A DNA stretch of 64,000 bases from Bubalus kerabau (GCF_029407905.1 NC_073630.1:48137001-48201000); one strand, 5' to 3'; shown: positions 42,594 through 54,770, numbered from the stretch's first letter. The notes: generated by a model from the letters alone, not told the origin. Program-made: numbers and translations.

Positions 42594-45500
42594 ATTGAAT
42601 GCTACCTTGCCTCAAACAGAGATTTACAAAATGACAACCATGATGGTGGAGATTCAAATACATACAGTGATGATTTTTAGCATTCAGAATATAATAATAC
42701 TTCAGAATATAATAATATATTGTTTGAAACTATCTGGTACATGTTTGAAAGTAGAGACCTTGAATAGAGAGCAAGGAAAATTTTACCAAGGAATTTTTAT
42801 GAGAAAGACAAAAACATCCGAAAAATGTTCTCTATGTAATTTTTTTTTTAGCCTTTACACATCTATAGCTGTTTTTTTCTTTTTTTTTTTCTTTTTTTTT
42901 TTTTAGATATTTTGGGGGAAGCCTCACTGATTATACCAAATAAGAAAGATAGGAGAAAAAACTATCAATGAGTTGTGCTGGCTGGGCAACCTATTTAAGT
43001 AACCACCTAGTAATAGGGGAGCAGAAGAACTGTTAAGCCCAGAGGGAACTATATACTATGTATTCCAGTATTCATCCCAGTTAGAATGCCACAATCCCAA
43101 GGGAGAAGTGCTATAAAAAGCATAATTTGAGTATCATCTCTCATCATTCAATATAGTTTTTCAACCCTTTCAAAATTACATTGAAAAATCTATATAATGT
43201 GCGCTTAGATTAATGAACTGTTTGAATCTGGATCAATAAGCACTCGAGGCTCTGTGCCGTTGACACCTGCTGGGAACATCTAGAAGAATGCTTCATGGAG
43301 GGCACAGCCAGTCGGCACTGTGTAACTACAGGGGTCCCACTTAATAAACAAGCAATCTAAGATATGGCCTCTGCAGATTAATTTCCTGAGAGCAAGTAAA
43401 TAATCTGGATTCGAAATTTCCCTGATTATGCATATAATTACAGTATCACTTACCAATTAACACATTGATTTAAACCTTCTTGGGATTATGTATTTAAGAG
43501 TATAAAAGAGATCATTCTGTCATCCTCCAAACACTCAAAATTGCTCTAGCTTGGCAAGGAATCACAGGGAGCATCAATCCCCACCCATCTCATTTCTCTC
43601 ATGGAAGAAAAACTATGATGGTAAGATTATAAATGATACCTTAAAATATCACAGACCATAATTATTATCTCAATAACTGGACCACAATGACACCCATTAG
43701 CAAAGGTTTGTACATGCCAAAACAACAAAGTCTTGGGGAAACTGCATCATCTCCTGAAATATTTCTGTAGAACCATAGATTTATAAAACTGCTTCTCTAG
43801 CTCGGATTATTATTATTTTTTAATTTACTGCGGCAACAAGGGTATAATTTATCCACCATTAGACAGTTACATAAATAGACAAAGATATATGGTGGAGATT
43901 CTTCTCTACTTTGGACAAGTATAATAATTAATGTTAGTTTGTTGTTTCTTATTCCTACATAAAATTTCTCATTAAAAATGTTAATATATCCTTTCATAAG
44001 GCCACATAGTGATGGGAAAAAAGATACAGATGAAATTGCTACATAGCCTGCATACATATGTAAAAGAAACTAAAAATAATAAATCAACATGGCAAATATA
44101 ATGAAGCCTGCTGTCCAACAGTAAAAGCTGTCAAAATGAGGTTTTATTATTAAGACCTTTATATCCAACTGTTCATCTGAATAAAATCTTTCATATCACT
44201 TGTGCACTTTCAGGGAAAGAATTCACATCTGGAATCAAATTGTCATGGTGCCGCATTTCTGATTCCTTCCCCTGGTATTATTTTCTGAATAATTATTTGA
44301 ATCTCCACAGAAAATGAAAGTTGACTGAAACTAACCACAAAATAACAAGCTTCTACACACAGAAAAGCCACTCCGTGGTGTTTTCTCTAACAGTAAATAC
44401 TTCAAAAAGGAATGTTTAAGCATTGGAAAAATAAAGATCTCACCAGTTCAAATAGCAGAACTACAGTTTTCTCAGTAAGACCACAACAAAAACAATCATA
44501 AATGTGATTTAAGATTACAACCCTGGTATAAATATTTAAAGCACAGTCTTAGAAGTTTTGCAACTCTACCACACATGATCATTGTATGATGTTGCACAGT
44601 GATTTAACTTCTTTGTACCCATTTTCCTATCTAAAGGAAAATTCTATCTCATAGATTCATCAAAAAATAAAATAAAACTACAACTCTGGGGAAGCAGTCA
44701 GTTAACTTTGGACTCCATTCTTATGTCTTATCCTAGGTAAGTAAAGCCCCTAATATAACGCTTTATGATTCCAGAATATATAATATTGACACTGTGATTA
44801 TTTCAGAGACATAATAACTAATTATTCAGAAAGAGCAAGAAAATAAACCAATCCAACTCCTCCAACCATAATCCCTAATTTAAAGGAGAAAATAAGGCTT
44901 CACAGGATGGGAAGTCCCAAGCGCCGTCTCAAAATAAAAGGAACATTTCATATAAACTTCAATCCCCTTGATGGCATGCAAACAAAAGCAGCAGCTACAT
45001 ACCAGCTTCTCCCCCCAAACAAAACCCCGTGAAATGACTGAGGATTTTCCGTGACCATAACCCAATTCTGTGAAGCTCTGGGGGTGTCAGCAGCTACTCA
45101 ATAAAAAGGAAAACTGAAAATAGTACAAAAATGGCTCCTAATAGCAATAATGTATACTTCTGCGGTCATTACCGGTCAGATAATAACCGGCAGTGACCTT
45201 CAAACCATACATTATGGTTTAAGTATGGTCTAGTGCTCATTGCAGATGTGTAGCTTAGAAATAAACAGTAAATGCTCAAACTGCTCCAAGGCTGCCTTGC
45301 ATGCATGGATTTTTCCCTCCCCAGCATTATCACACCAGGAATCTTATAATGATCTGAAAAATATGTACCTTAGGGTAATAGTGCTATACTGAAGAGATAA
45401 ATGCCCAGACCGACGTAATCGAAAACACACACAGAAAACAGCTTTCCTGTAATGCAGGTGAATGTTTTTATAACACGAAGTCTCAGGGAGAACACTCTGA

Positions 45501-46573
45501 CCTTTTTAAGTCTCAGCTGTCAGGAAACCGGCAAGGATCTTAGTTAATATATTCATCCCCTCTATGAAATGGTATAGTATTAATATTCCCATTCTGCAGG
45601 TCAAAACACTGAGGCCCAGGTAAACCAAATGGTCTGTTAGGGGAGGATGCAAGGTAATGGCTCTGAGAATTAACTGCTTCATACACAGGCCTGGGTTCCT
45701 ACATTAAGGTAAATTTTTCACAATTTTGAATGCCTTCATCACAAATCTATTTGTATTTCCTTCCTGCCGCCTATAAATGAGGGAATTATGCACATGAAAA
45801 AAAATGTTATTTCAGATGTATGGGGAATGTTGCATCTGTTTTCTTTTTTGTAATTTTTCTGTTCAACAATTTTTTTAACATCAATAATCTTTGCAAATGC
45901 ATCTGTGGCCAAAACAGAAGAAACTACTATCTGGGGACCATGCTTGCTCTAAAGCCTTCTCGGACATTCCATCCCATAACTTGAGAAAAGAGTTTCAAGC
46001 TTTATCAAGAATTACCCCTCGTTATTTCTTGGCAAAGCAGTAGTGGGGAGAGTACAGAAAATTGGGCATTTCCTAGAAAACATGAAATGAAACTAGTTAT
46101 AGCAGGTTTTTTTGTTTTTTTGTTTTTTTCAGTAGCACAAAAGAAGGAAAACAGTGACCCTGTCTTCTCTCCTTCTCTCCATTTACTCCAAGGAGCTAGT
46201 TCCTCCAAAGGGGACATCTGCCCAGGTTCCTCTGAGCCACGGTTCTCACCCCTTGATCACAACTTCATGCCTAAAGCTGAGAACCAGCTCACTAATGAAA
46301 CACAGGGCCTCTTTTGTTCCAAGTTTTCTTACTGCTAGCAGTCTCACTCTCTCCTTGCCCTCCTGCAAAACAATCTCACTCAGCTGGTTTTTGGTAGGGT
46401 CTTTACTGAAGAAACTGAACATCCACTTTCTTTTGAAGCTCTATTGGCTTCATCTTTCCAGTGGAGAGCTCAGGGTCTCTGCTGACGCCAGTGGTATTCT
46501 GCCCAATGCTGTCAATCAGGGCTGCCTCACAGCTGAATAGGCCATAGGGAGGTGGGCAAATACCTGTCTGGGA
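42594..46573. other. Repeat-poor single-copy DNA, about 4 kb
   Basis: No ruminant SINE, LINE tail or LTR was recognised in this block. A MIR scrap is possible at about 45570-45670 ('ctgaggcccaggtaaaccaa'). T-rich tracts lie at 42839-42904 and 46109-46130. Many ATTA/TAAT homeodomain-type cores occur around 43200-43500. No open frame looks coding. Confidence 0.5.
45164..45198. promoter_or_regulatory. Imperfect dyad with GGTCA/TGACC and CCGGT/ACCGG arms
   Basis: Arms 'ggtcattaccggt' (45164-45176) and 'accggcagtgacc' (45186-45198) pair at 11 of 13 positions, with a 9-base spacer. The outer halves resemble nuclear-receptor half-sites, and the inner halves resemble Grainyhead/CP2 (ACCGG) sites. 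It lies inside the repeat-poor block. Confidence 0.35.
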
Positions 46574-46784
46574 CAGTGGTTCTCAACAGAGGTGACTTTG
46601 TCCCCAGGGGACATTGGTCATTGTCTGGAGACACTCTGGCTTGTCATAACTGGAGAAATGGGGGCTGGCAATTCCTGGCATCGAGTGGTTAGAGGCCAAG
46701 AAACACACAGGAAAGACACACACACACATAAGGAAGAATTATCCAGTCCCAAATGTCAACAGTGCCGAGGTTGAGAAACCCAGG
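46574..46784 (+). mobile_element. MER5A (hAT-Charlie) DNA transposon fossil
   Basis: Left end 'cagtggttctcaacagaggt', interior 'cattgtctggagacactctg', 'gaattatccagtcccaaatg' and right end 'cgaggttgagaaaccca'. The ends are inverted repeats of each other as expected. Confidence 0.92.
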
Positions 46785-47029
46785 TCTAGATGCCTTGCTG
46801 AATAGAACAGGGGTCCCCCTGACTCATACGTGAAGCCCCAGCACCTCCCCAGTAACAAACACACAGAAGGTCCTCCACCCTCACTGGTAGAGACACAGGC
46901 AATCCACAGCAAAAGACCCGAGCCGTGGGCCCCTCTTTCCCACCTCACCCAATGCTCCAGTTTCTTCTGTCTTCTTTCTATGTCCCATTTCTTTTCCGTT
47001 GTTCTTTCTCTTGCCCCCAAACAGCTACA
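46785..47029. other. Single-copy spacer
   Basis: Nothing recognised. Confidence 0.35.
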
Positions 47030-47225
47030 TGTACAGAGTGCTTCACAGTTGCCAAAGCAGCTTAGCCTATGTGATCTCCAAAACAACCCAACAAGGGCGG
47101 TATGACATCCTTACTCAGTACAGGGTAACAGTAAAGCTCTCAGGATGCAAGTAATTTGTCAAAGGTCACTCAGGTCACTTTACTGTAAAGAAGAAACCGG
47201 ATGTGTATCCAGCTCTGAGAGTGCT
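47030..47225 (-). repeat. MIR SINE
   Basis: Antisense MIR: 'cagagtgcttcacagttgcc', 'ccaaaacaacccaacaaggg', 'gtcaaaggtcactcaggtca', 'ggatgtgtatccagctctga'. Confidence 0.8.
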
Positions 47226-47814
47226 CTCCCAGCAAAGGACAGGCTGGGGTACTACCCGGCCATGCTGCAGAGTGGAAGCTGACCCGTGGTCTAAGATGAA
47301 CTCCAAAATGTTCCTAAGTAATCGGAGAGGAAGAATGATGTGACAGGAAATAGACCAACTCTACTTTGAACCAACACCTCCCGCCTCTATCCTGTGGTGG
47401 TTGTAAGCCACATGCATTCAGGGGCTAAAAAATGAACGCATGTCTTCCTTATGATTAGTTATACAAATGCGTCAAACCATGGGGCAGTCCCAGGCCTTAT
47501 GAGATCCGAACCATAAGACACTGACCTCATCAGTATGGAAAGACCCAACACAGGGACAGAGACCAGCGTCACACCTGCTGCAGGACATGACAAAATACAC
47601 ATGGACTTTCACTGCAAACGGCCATCTGCTGAGCCTGGACCAAGTGGCACAGCACAGCTGTGGGCAGTGTCTGGCCTCAGGGGCACTGGGCTGAGGTGGC
47701 AAATACATAACAGTAGTCAAAGAACTTGAAAGTCAGCTGTGGGTACATGCACTCATATATTCATAACTGCCGTAAAATTCATAAACATACATTCTCCCCC
47801 ATCTCCTGAATTCT
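47226..47814. other. Single-copy DNA
   Basis: Nothing recognised. Small frames at 47472-47729 are unsupported. Confidence 0.35.
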
Positions 47815-49078
47815 TTCGTGTCCCAGACCCTGTGCTAGGTAGCAAAGACACAAAGATGAATTGGCCTGACATTCATCCTTCACAGGCCCTAATGTAGGAA
47901 ATCAGACGTTTGAACAAGTGAGTCACTATCCAAGGAGACCAACACCACACTGGAAGATCAGGAAGCTTGGGGATTGCCCCATGGAGGAAGGGCCCCACCT
48001 AGAGGAGCGACCGGAAGCTGAAACATAAAAAAACAAAAAAAACTAGGAGAGGTTTGCCCGTGGGAAAGGAGAGCAGTACAGAGACAGCATGGACAAAGGC
48101 ATGGGATCGACAGAACCAGACCTGCTCAGGGACAGTGAGGTGTTTTCCTTACGTGTGAGTTGAGGAAGGTTTTCTTGTGATGGGCCTCGTGTGAGAACCT
48201 GCAGAGGGAGACGGAGGTGGGACTGAGAAAAGCTTCATAGGCTAAGCAAAGGAATTCATATGATACCCCAAAAGCAGGCACTTCTTTTCCTTTTCACCTT
48301 TTCTGGGGCTGCCCAGATAAGATACACATTTTCTATCACAACTGAGTCCTTCCTGACCAGATCTGCAGCTGAAACAAATGTTTTACAAGACAAGACGCAC
48401 CTTTTCTACGTGAAATTCATTCTGTTCCTCTTCATATTTTTTTAATGTTTGTTGCAAACCACATAAAATGGCTTCCTAAGCCACACAGGAGTTTTATCCT
48501 ACCGTTTTTAAACCCTGCTACAGGCCACAGGGAAGCAAGAGGGTTTTTAACACTGGGAACTGACAAAATCAGATATATTTAGGATGGTAATTTGGGCAGC
48601 AAGGTGGGAGGTGGACTGGAGTTGGGCACCTTGGGATTAGGAAAGCCTGCTAGAAGCCAGAGCCCATAAAAGACATGATCCGAGTCTGAACTAAGGTAAT
48701 GACCCTGAAGATGGAAAGTAGGACAAAGTTCTGGAGCCTCTGAGTCACAAAATCAACCACCCTGAGTGACTTATTACAGGGACAAGAGAAAAACTTCTAG
48801 CTGGAAAGGCTGATGGGATGATCCCCAGCGGAAATGTCCAGGAAATGGCTGCAAAGATGCCTCCAAACTTCAGAAGCTATGTCTGGAGATGGAAACACGG
48901 AAACAGATGTAATTAGCAGAGATATGATCATTAAAGCCTTGTGGAGGGGGATGCACTGTCTTAGAAACAGCAAAGAGGAGAACAAACATGGAAATACCGA
49001 ACTGAAGAACCAGAGAGACTGTCAAAGGCACTGGAAGAAAGATCAGTGGCCAGTCAGGGAAAGATGGTCATCATCATG
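47815..49078 (+). repeat. Ancient ~1.2-kb dispersed repeat, longest copy
   Basis: It opens with 'gaccctgtgctaggtagcaa', then 'catggacaaaggcatgggat', 'aaagcttcataggctaagca', 'actgacaaaatcagatatat', 'gtggactggagttgggcacc', 'aaatgtccaggaaatggctg' and 'tgtctggagatggaaacacg'. The order is the same as in the copies at 33.75 and 56.2 kb. Confidence 0.5.
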
Positions 49079-49079
49079 G

Positions 49080-49240
49080 CCTCATCGTTATCCAGTGTAA
49101 TACTTTACATCCATTTCCATATTTATTTATTGTCTGCCTCCTCCACCAGAATATGATATACTTCTGTATCTCCAGAATCTAGAAGAGTGTCCTCAGCACA
49201 TTTTAGGACTGAATGAATAAAGAAAGGAACACAAGCCAAG
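49080..49240 (+). repeat. L2 LINE 3' end
   Basis: 'tttatttattgtctgcctcc', 'tccaccagaatatgatatac', 'gtatctccagaatctagaag' and 'ggactgaatgaataaagaaa' follow the L2 3' consensus. Confidence 0.85.
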
Positions 49241-49620
49241 GAAGGAAAATATCTCAGAATATGGGAATTGTCAACAAGGGCAATTACTTAAAAGAATCAA
49301 GAAAGAAGACTGAAAATAGGTCATTAGTTTGAAAATTAGGTCATTGGTAATCTTAGCAAAAGCCCTTTTAATAAAGAGTTGGGATAAAAGCTAAATTAGT
49401 ATGGCTTCAAAGAAAATGGGGGTGAGGGCAAGGGAATAGAAGGGAATATCAAGAGAAGTTCAATTTGGGAGAGGAGATGGAAGCAATATGAGATCATGTA
49501 TAGGCTTAGGTGAATAAGCCAGAGGGAAGAAACTGAAGATAAAGAAAGAAAAAGGAAATGGAATAAGCCAGTGGAAAAGGCAGAAGGGATTAGGGAGACA
49601 GGCATACAAGTGAAGGGGTT
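49241..49620. other. Single-copy or decayed repeat DNA
   Basis: Purine-rich and possibly another scrap of the ancient repeat. Nothing firm. Confidence 0.35.
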
Positions 49621-49972
49621 GTCTTAGTTCATTATAGCTGCTATAATAAAATGCTATAATTCAGGTGGCCTATAACAACAGAAATATATTTCACACAGTT
49701 CTGAAGTCTAGTAAGTTTCAGATCAAGGCACCGTCAGGTTCAGTGTGCGGTAAGAGCCCATTTTCTGGCTCATAGTCAGTACCTGCTAGCTGTAACCTCA
49801 CATGGTAGAAGGACCACGGGATCTCTGTGGGGTCTCCCACACAAGGGCACCAATCCCATTCCTAAGGGCCCCACCCTCCTGACCAAATCACCTCCCAAAG
49901 GCCCCACCATACGACTATCACAGTGAATTTTGAGTGGACATAAACATTCAGACCATAGCAGAAGTTGACTTT
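49621..49972 (-). mobile_element. MaLR (ERVL-type) solo LTR, antisense
   Basis: 'gtcttagttcattatagctg', 'cacacagttctgaagtctag', 'gtaacctcacatggtagaag', 'caatcccattcctaagggcc' and 'cataaacattcagaccatag' are the antisense of the LTR type seen at 62.9 kb. Confidence 0.9.
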
Positions 49973-50735
49973 AGTTAGCGTTATCTGTTACAGAAAAGGA
50001 GAGGAAAATGAGTGGGTTGCCACAGGTAAATATTCAGATATACGCAAAGAAAATGAGGGAACCCCTAGTTGGGTTCATTTTTCCTTTGTGAAAGATGAGG
50101 TAAGATTAACTGCATAATCTGCATAAGGTGAGGAATAGCTTGTTTTGAATGGGCTTCCATTGGGAATCAATAGGCAGCTAATTCAGGGAAAGCAAAGAGA
50201 TTTTAAGAAGCACTGAAGATCTAACCAAAACTGGAAACCATAATGTCATGGTTATGGTGTCCATCAGCATGGTTTTGGATCTCCCTTTCGTGATGCTGAA
50301 AGCCCAGGGCAGAAGCAGAAAAAAATTGGGTTCACCATGCATCCACAAGGTGGACTAGTGAGGACTGTTCTGGAAGAAAGCCATCCTCCTGTACCAACAG
50401 GAGCAGTCCCTGTCTTAGTCTCACTGTCCCTTCAAGGTTGCTGGGTCCTCAGCACATCATTATACCTCTGTGAGCTTCTTACCAATAACTGTGGATCATA
50501 GTATTGTTCTAGTCTCACCAACGTAGGAAGGGGCCTAACTAGGAAAATTTATCTGAACAACTTTTGCCAACTCCTAAGTAATACTGAGGTCACCAACCTT
50601 GCTGTTTTTCTGAATAAGTCTTGTACCATCCTTTTTAATTTAGCTGAGCAAGGATGTATTGAACACCTACTAGGCACCCAACAGCCTCCTTCTCTCTATT
50701 TCCCCTGCCTCTTGGGAGTCCTATTTTTGATCTAT
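49973..50735. other. Single-copy DNA
   Basis: Nothing firm recognised. Confidence 0.35.
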
Positions 50736-50954
50736 GTGTGCTTATTGCTCAGTTGTGTCCATCTCTTTGCAATCCTAAGGGCTGTAGCCCACCAGGCTCT
50801 ACAGTGCATGGGATTTTCCAGCCAAGAACACTGGAGTGGGTTGCCATTTCCTACTCCAAGGGATCTTCTCCACCCACGGATCCAACCTGCATCTCTTGCA
50901 TCTCCTGCATTGGCGGGTGGATTCTTTACCACTAGCACCACCTGAGAAGCCCTT
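50736..50954 (-). mobile_element. Bov-tA SINE
   Basis: Antisense body ('gctgtagcccaccaggctct', 'ggagtgggttgccatttcct') and reversed head ending 'agcaccacctgagaagccct'. Confidence 0.94.
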
Positions 50955-51827
50955 TGACCTATAGAATATGGACAATTTACATAGTAGACTCTCAACTCAT
51001 TCAGTATCTATTTAAATTACTTCCCCATGAACAGAACTTTGGCCAACTCTAATGCCTTAGAGACACAACGAAGGAGAGAGAAATTTGCTTTTGTTAGCGA
51101 ACTCCATAATTACATGGAGATGTGTCCACCTGGGTAATAGCTCATGGAATTTTTTTTAACGTTTTATATAAATATTTCAGTTTCTTACCTTGCTAGATTG
51201 ACTTTTTCTTAATATTAATTGCCTCCACAGTCTTAATCTATAGTAACATTTCTAACCAGTGTCCCTGTACATTTTTATTTCTTTCTCAGGAGGCTGCTAC
51301 TGGATAACTTAATTTAAAATTTTAATACCATGAATAAATATTATTTGCCTTCACTCTAGGAGGGGGACAAGTGATTCTCTGGAATGTTTGTGGCAACGCT
51401 TCGACAGTTTACTTCATGAAATAGGTTACTGTGTTTCAGTTTAGCCCACAAGTTTCATAAACTAGGAAATCCATATCTGCTTTAACCAGTGCTGATCACC
51501 ATCATCTACAAAAGGAACTTATAAACCCTCGTCTTAAATGTTCCTGTCTATAGACACTGAGTTTATGAATGAGGTGTCTTTCCAAAAAGGATTATTGGCA
51601 GCCTTTTACATAATGAGTCTCCTCTTCTGTTGATTCACAGATTCCAAACAACAGGGTCACCTGGGACACTAAGTTGCACCCTTGAATTATTCCTTTTTGC
51701 ATCGTTGGAGCAGCTGCTGTGACCACACAGCCCATCCCTCTCTTGTGCCAATACAGAGGGCGATCTTAGGGCCCCCTCACTTTTTAAATAAGTTCTAACT
51801 CCTCCTATTCCTGAGCACGTGTTCTGT
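50955..51827. other. Single-copy DNA
   Basis: Nothing recognised. Confidence 0.35.
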
Positions 51828-51997
51828 TCCCTGGATAGCCCAATTTCTATTGCTGAAACTCAAGAAGCTATTAAAGTCTCCTCAACCTGGCAGAGCCCCA
51901 GGACCAGATGGTGTTCTCCCGATTCTTATAAAGCCTTTATTAACAAAATGACACCAAGCCTCACTGGCCTCCATAATGACGGCCTTTTCCCTCCCAC
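51828..51997 (+). pseudogene. Decayed LINE reverse-transcriptase fragment
   Basis: Three collinear pieces resemble the N-terminal part of an APE-type LINE reverse transcriptase. Frame 0 from 51831 reads LDSPISIAETQEAIKV. The +1 frame at 51895-51912 reads APGPDG, the family's signature. Frame 0 resumes with YKAFINKMTPSLTGL, HND and GLFPPT up to about 51997. The frame switches twice, so it is a broken relic. The wording is closer to what I know of L1/Tx1-like LINEs of fish and amphibians than to mammalian L1, but that is from memory. A 134-codon open frame (51819-52223) runs through it; its second half shows no LINE similarity. Confidence 0.5.
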
Positions 51998-52773
51998 GGA
52001 AGACCCTGGATGGGAGGACGACCTGTTGATTGCTGTGCTTGTCATTGTTGTCAAAACATCTCTTGACCTCCGAGTTGCTCTGAATCTTCACTCGCGTCCT
52101 TCCAATCCCTTGCAGGGCATTGATAAGAACCATTCTCTCCCCCACAAAAGGAAAGAAAGCCAAAGCAAGCGCTCAAAGCTAATGAGAAGCATAAACAACA
52201 GACTACAGAGTGGGGCTTGCTAGGAACTCACCGCCCCTCTTTTGGGATTTTGAACAGTTTGGCAATGATGAAGCTCTCAGCAGCCACTCTCAGGAAAGTC
52301 AGAGCTGTTAATTGCGAAGTTGGCCTCGTGGGATTTGCATGGAGGACTCGCTTTCTGTCGGTGTAGTTTTTCATCATGAGCCGATGCAGCATGCCACACA
52401 TGACTCTGAGTGTCGGGCTACATCAGGGTGCCCGGAAGAGCTGAGGGAGTCAGTAATGGAATACGGAATTTCTCACCTCCAGGTCACTAGTTTAAATGCA
52501 AAAGGCCATGGAGAGCCGTTATCTTCCCATGGACTCTGGGAATGTTTTCAGGCACTATCAGCTGCCACGAATGACGCTCGCGTGACAAGCACTCACTGCA
52601 CAGCATCTCAGGGAAGAGCTTGGAAACTCACGCTCTCTGAGGTCACACGGGCTTGAAAGCTGAGGCTGTAGCAGCCCTTTTCCACCTGTTCCGTGATCTT
52701 TGCCAACAACACCAAACGATCCTAATGCAAATCCCTCCTCCACCCGTTTTTCAAATTACTTTAATGTCCCACA
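51998..52773. other. Single-copy DNA, moderately CpG-rich
   Basis: No repeat recognised. CpGs are scattered at about 52315-52640 (for example 'atgacgctcgcgtgacaagc'). A 114-codon plus frame at 52312-52656 has no domain I recognise; a gene is not supported. Confidence 0.4.
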
Positions 52774-52970
52774 GTTTTGGTTGCTCAGACTGTAAAGAAT
52801 CCGGCTGCCAATGCAGGAGACTTGGGTTCAATCCCTGAGTTGGGAAGATCCCCTGAAGGAACACAAGGCAACCCACTCCAGTATTCTTGCTTGGAGAACA
52901 GCATGGACAGAGGAGCCTCTGTGTTACATGGGGTCACAAAGAGTCAGACACAACTTAGCAACTAACATTT
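52774..52970 (+). mobile_element. Bov-tA SINE
   Basis: 'ttgctcagactgtaaagaat', 'gggttcaatccctgagttgg', 'caacccactccagtattctt' and end 'acacaacttagcaactaac'. The first bases of the head are missing. Confidence 0.93.
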
Positions 52971-53574
52971 TCCCTTTTTCCACTTCCACAGTTTTACTCT
53001 CACCTAATTTTTGTCCATTTGTGACAGGCCCGTGGAAATAGCTTAGCAGCTGAAACTTTTAAGATTTCCCCCAAATTCAACTCCCACGTGGGGGGAATGG
53101 GCAGAGCTCCTGAAAGCTGCCTGCACACTGCTCATAAATGTTAACTCACCAGGGAATTTTCTCAGCTCAGGACTTTTTCTTGCTGAATACTGAAGTTATT
53201 TCTGGAAAAACAATTCTTAATTCCAAAGAAATATGGCTGGTGACACAGAAACGTCCTTTCTTGTTTATCCACTGTTCATCCTGAGGTCAGCTCTTTGGGG
53301 TTTAACTCTTTGCCCTCTTTCTTCACCCTTACTGAGAAACTGTCCTCCCCCCTTACCTCTCACTGGAACCTTCTCTAGAAGGTTCCTCAGACCCGGAACT
53401 CAATTTCTGCTTTGAAGGCAGCATGGTCTTTCTGGCAGGTGGCACAAGTAGGCCAGTAAACCTTCTGGATCCCATCCTCCCCGTATAACCCAGGAGAGTG
53501 GCTGATACTGGTAAAAATGACAACATAAATTACATAAAGCAACTCTGCATGGTGGCCACCCTGGCATGTGTTCA
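52971..53574. other. Single-copy DNA with an E-box palindrome
   Basis: Perfect palindrome CCCACGTGGG at 53083-53092. Nothing else recognised. Confidence 0.35.
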
Positions 53575-53915
53575 TTTTTGCACGCAGGTCATGCCCTTCC
53601 CCAGGCCGGCTCTTTGGACAAGCTGTTTCCTCTTCTTGGAAGCCCTTCCAACTTGCTATGCCTACTGAACACCTGCTTTTTTCCCCTCAAATCTCACCTA
53701 CATCACTGATTCTCCTCTCCTCTCTCTGAGAAGGACAACACATACCAGTGCCCCTACAGCACGGACACTGGCATATGTGACCTCTGTCCACCACCCCCTG
53801 GGACCACAGACCCCCACAGGGTGAAACAGCATCCTTGTTTCTCCTCTTAACCTCTGAATCCAGGGCTGAGCACAGAGCTCATATGTCATGGGCACCTCCT
53901 AGGTCCGCATCAAAT
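53575..53915 (+). repeat. L2 LINE fragment
   Basis: 'ccttccaacttgctatgcct', 'tcaaatctcacctacatcac' and 'tgaatccagggctgagcaca' follow L2 3' sequence order, strongly diverged. Confidence 0.6.
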
Positions 53916-53929
53916 GAAGCAATGACCCT

Positions 53930-54085
53930 ATTTAATATTCACAACCCAATGAGGAGGTGATTTTTTTCAACTCCTTTTTACTGAGGATGCTGAGGCTCTG
54001 AGAAGATAAAGCCCTTGGCCTAAACCACACAGATAATAAGCTGGCAGAAGCAACAGGAAGCAAGGTTGCAACCTGAGGCCATGAG
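53930..54085 (-). repeat. MIR SINE
   Basis: Antisense MIR: 'cacaacccaatgaggaggtg', 'actgaggatgctgaggctct', 'aaaccacacagataataagc'. Confidence 0.8.
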
Positions 54086-54423
54086 ACCCCCAAACCCTGC
54101 TCTTTCCTACCATTTTATATGACCTAGCTCCCAGGCCTCAGTCAATGCTGGGCTATGAGAGTCTCAGGCAATTTCCTAGCTTCTGACATATCTTAGTCAA
54201 TTTAGCAGGGTGGACACCTAGGTTGCATCCATCCAACTCCACGCACACCACTGCCCACAGTACCAATGAATCACTCTTCCACTGAGCAAAGTAAGACCTT
54301 TGATTCCTTATCTACACCTATATAATCATGATCGATACGACACTCCCAGCAAGGGCCAGGACTAGGACAGGGGCAGACTTTCCTTGGGTGCCAAAGTTAA
54401 GGGAGCATCAATATCTCAGTAAC
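54086..54423. other. Single-copy spacer
   Basis: Nothing recognised. Confidence 0.35.
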
Positions 54424-54761
54424 TGGACTTCCCTGGTGGTTAAGGCAGGTTAAGAATCTGCCTGCCAATGCAGGCGACATGGGTTCGCTCCCTGGTCCGG
54501 GAGGATTCCACATGCCTCAGGGCAACGACGACCCTGTGCCACAACTACTGAGCCTGTGCTCCAGAGCCCAGGAGCCAAAACTACTGAACCTCCAGGCCGC
54601 AGCTACTGAGTCCACATGCCTTAGAGCCTGTGCTCCACAAGAGAAGCCACTGCAATGAGAAGCTTGCACACACCAACTAGAGATTAGACCCCACTCGCCA
54701 CAACTAGAGAAAGCCCATGCATAGCAATAAAGACACAGTGCAGCCAAAAAAAAAAACCCCA
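54424..54761 (+). mobile_element. CHR-type tRNA SINE
   Basis: 'gacttccctggtggttaagg', 'gggttcgctccctggtccgg', 'acaactactgagcctgtgct', 'gagaagccactgcaatgaga', ending 'cagtgcagccaaaaa'. A 9-bp TSD 'ctcagtaac' lies at 54415-54423 and 54762-54770. Confidence 0.95.
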
Positions 54762-54770
54762 CTCAGTAAC

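Noticed and set aside
46154..46540. 128-codon frame in the repeat-poor block
   Set aside because: Leu/Ser-rich composition, overlapping frames of similar length, no start context or splice structure; likely chance.
51819..52223. 134-codon open frame as a host gene
   Set aside because: Its first half matches a frame-shifted LINE RT relic and its second half matches nothing; open length alone is consistent with chance.
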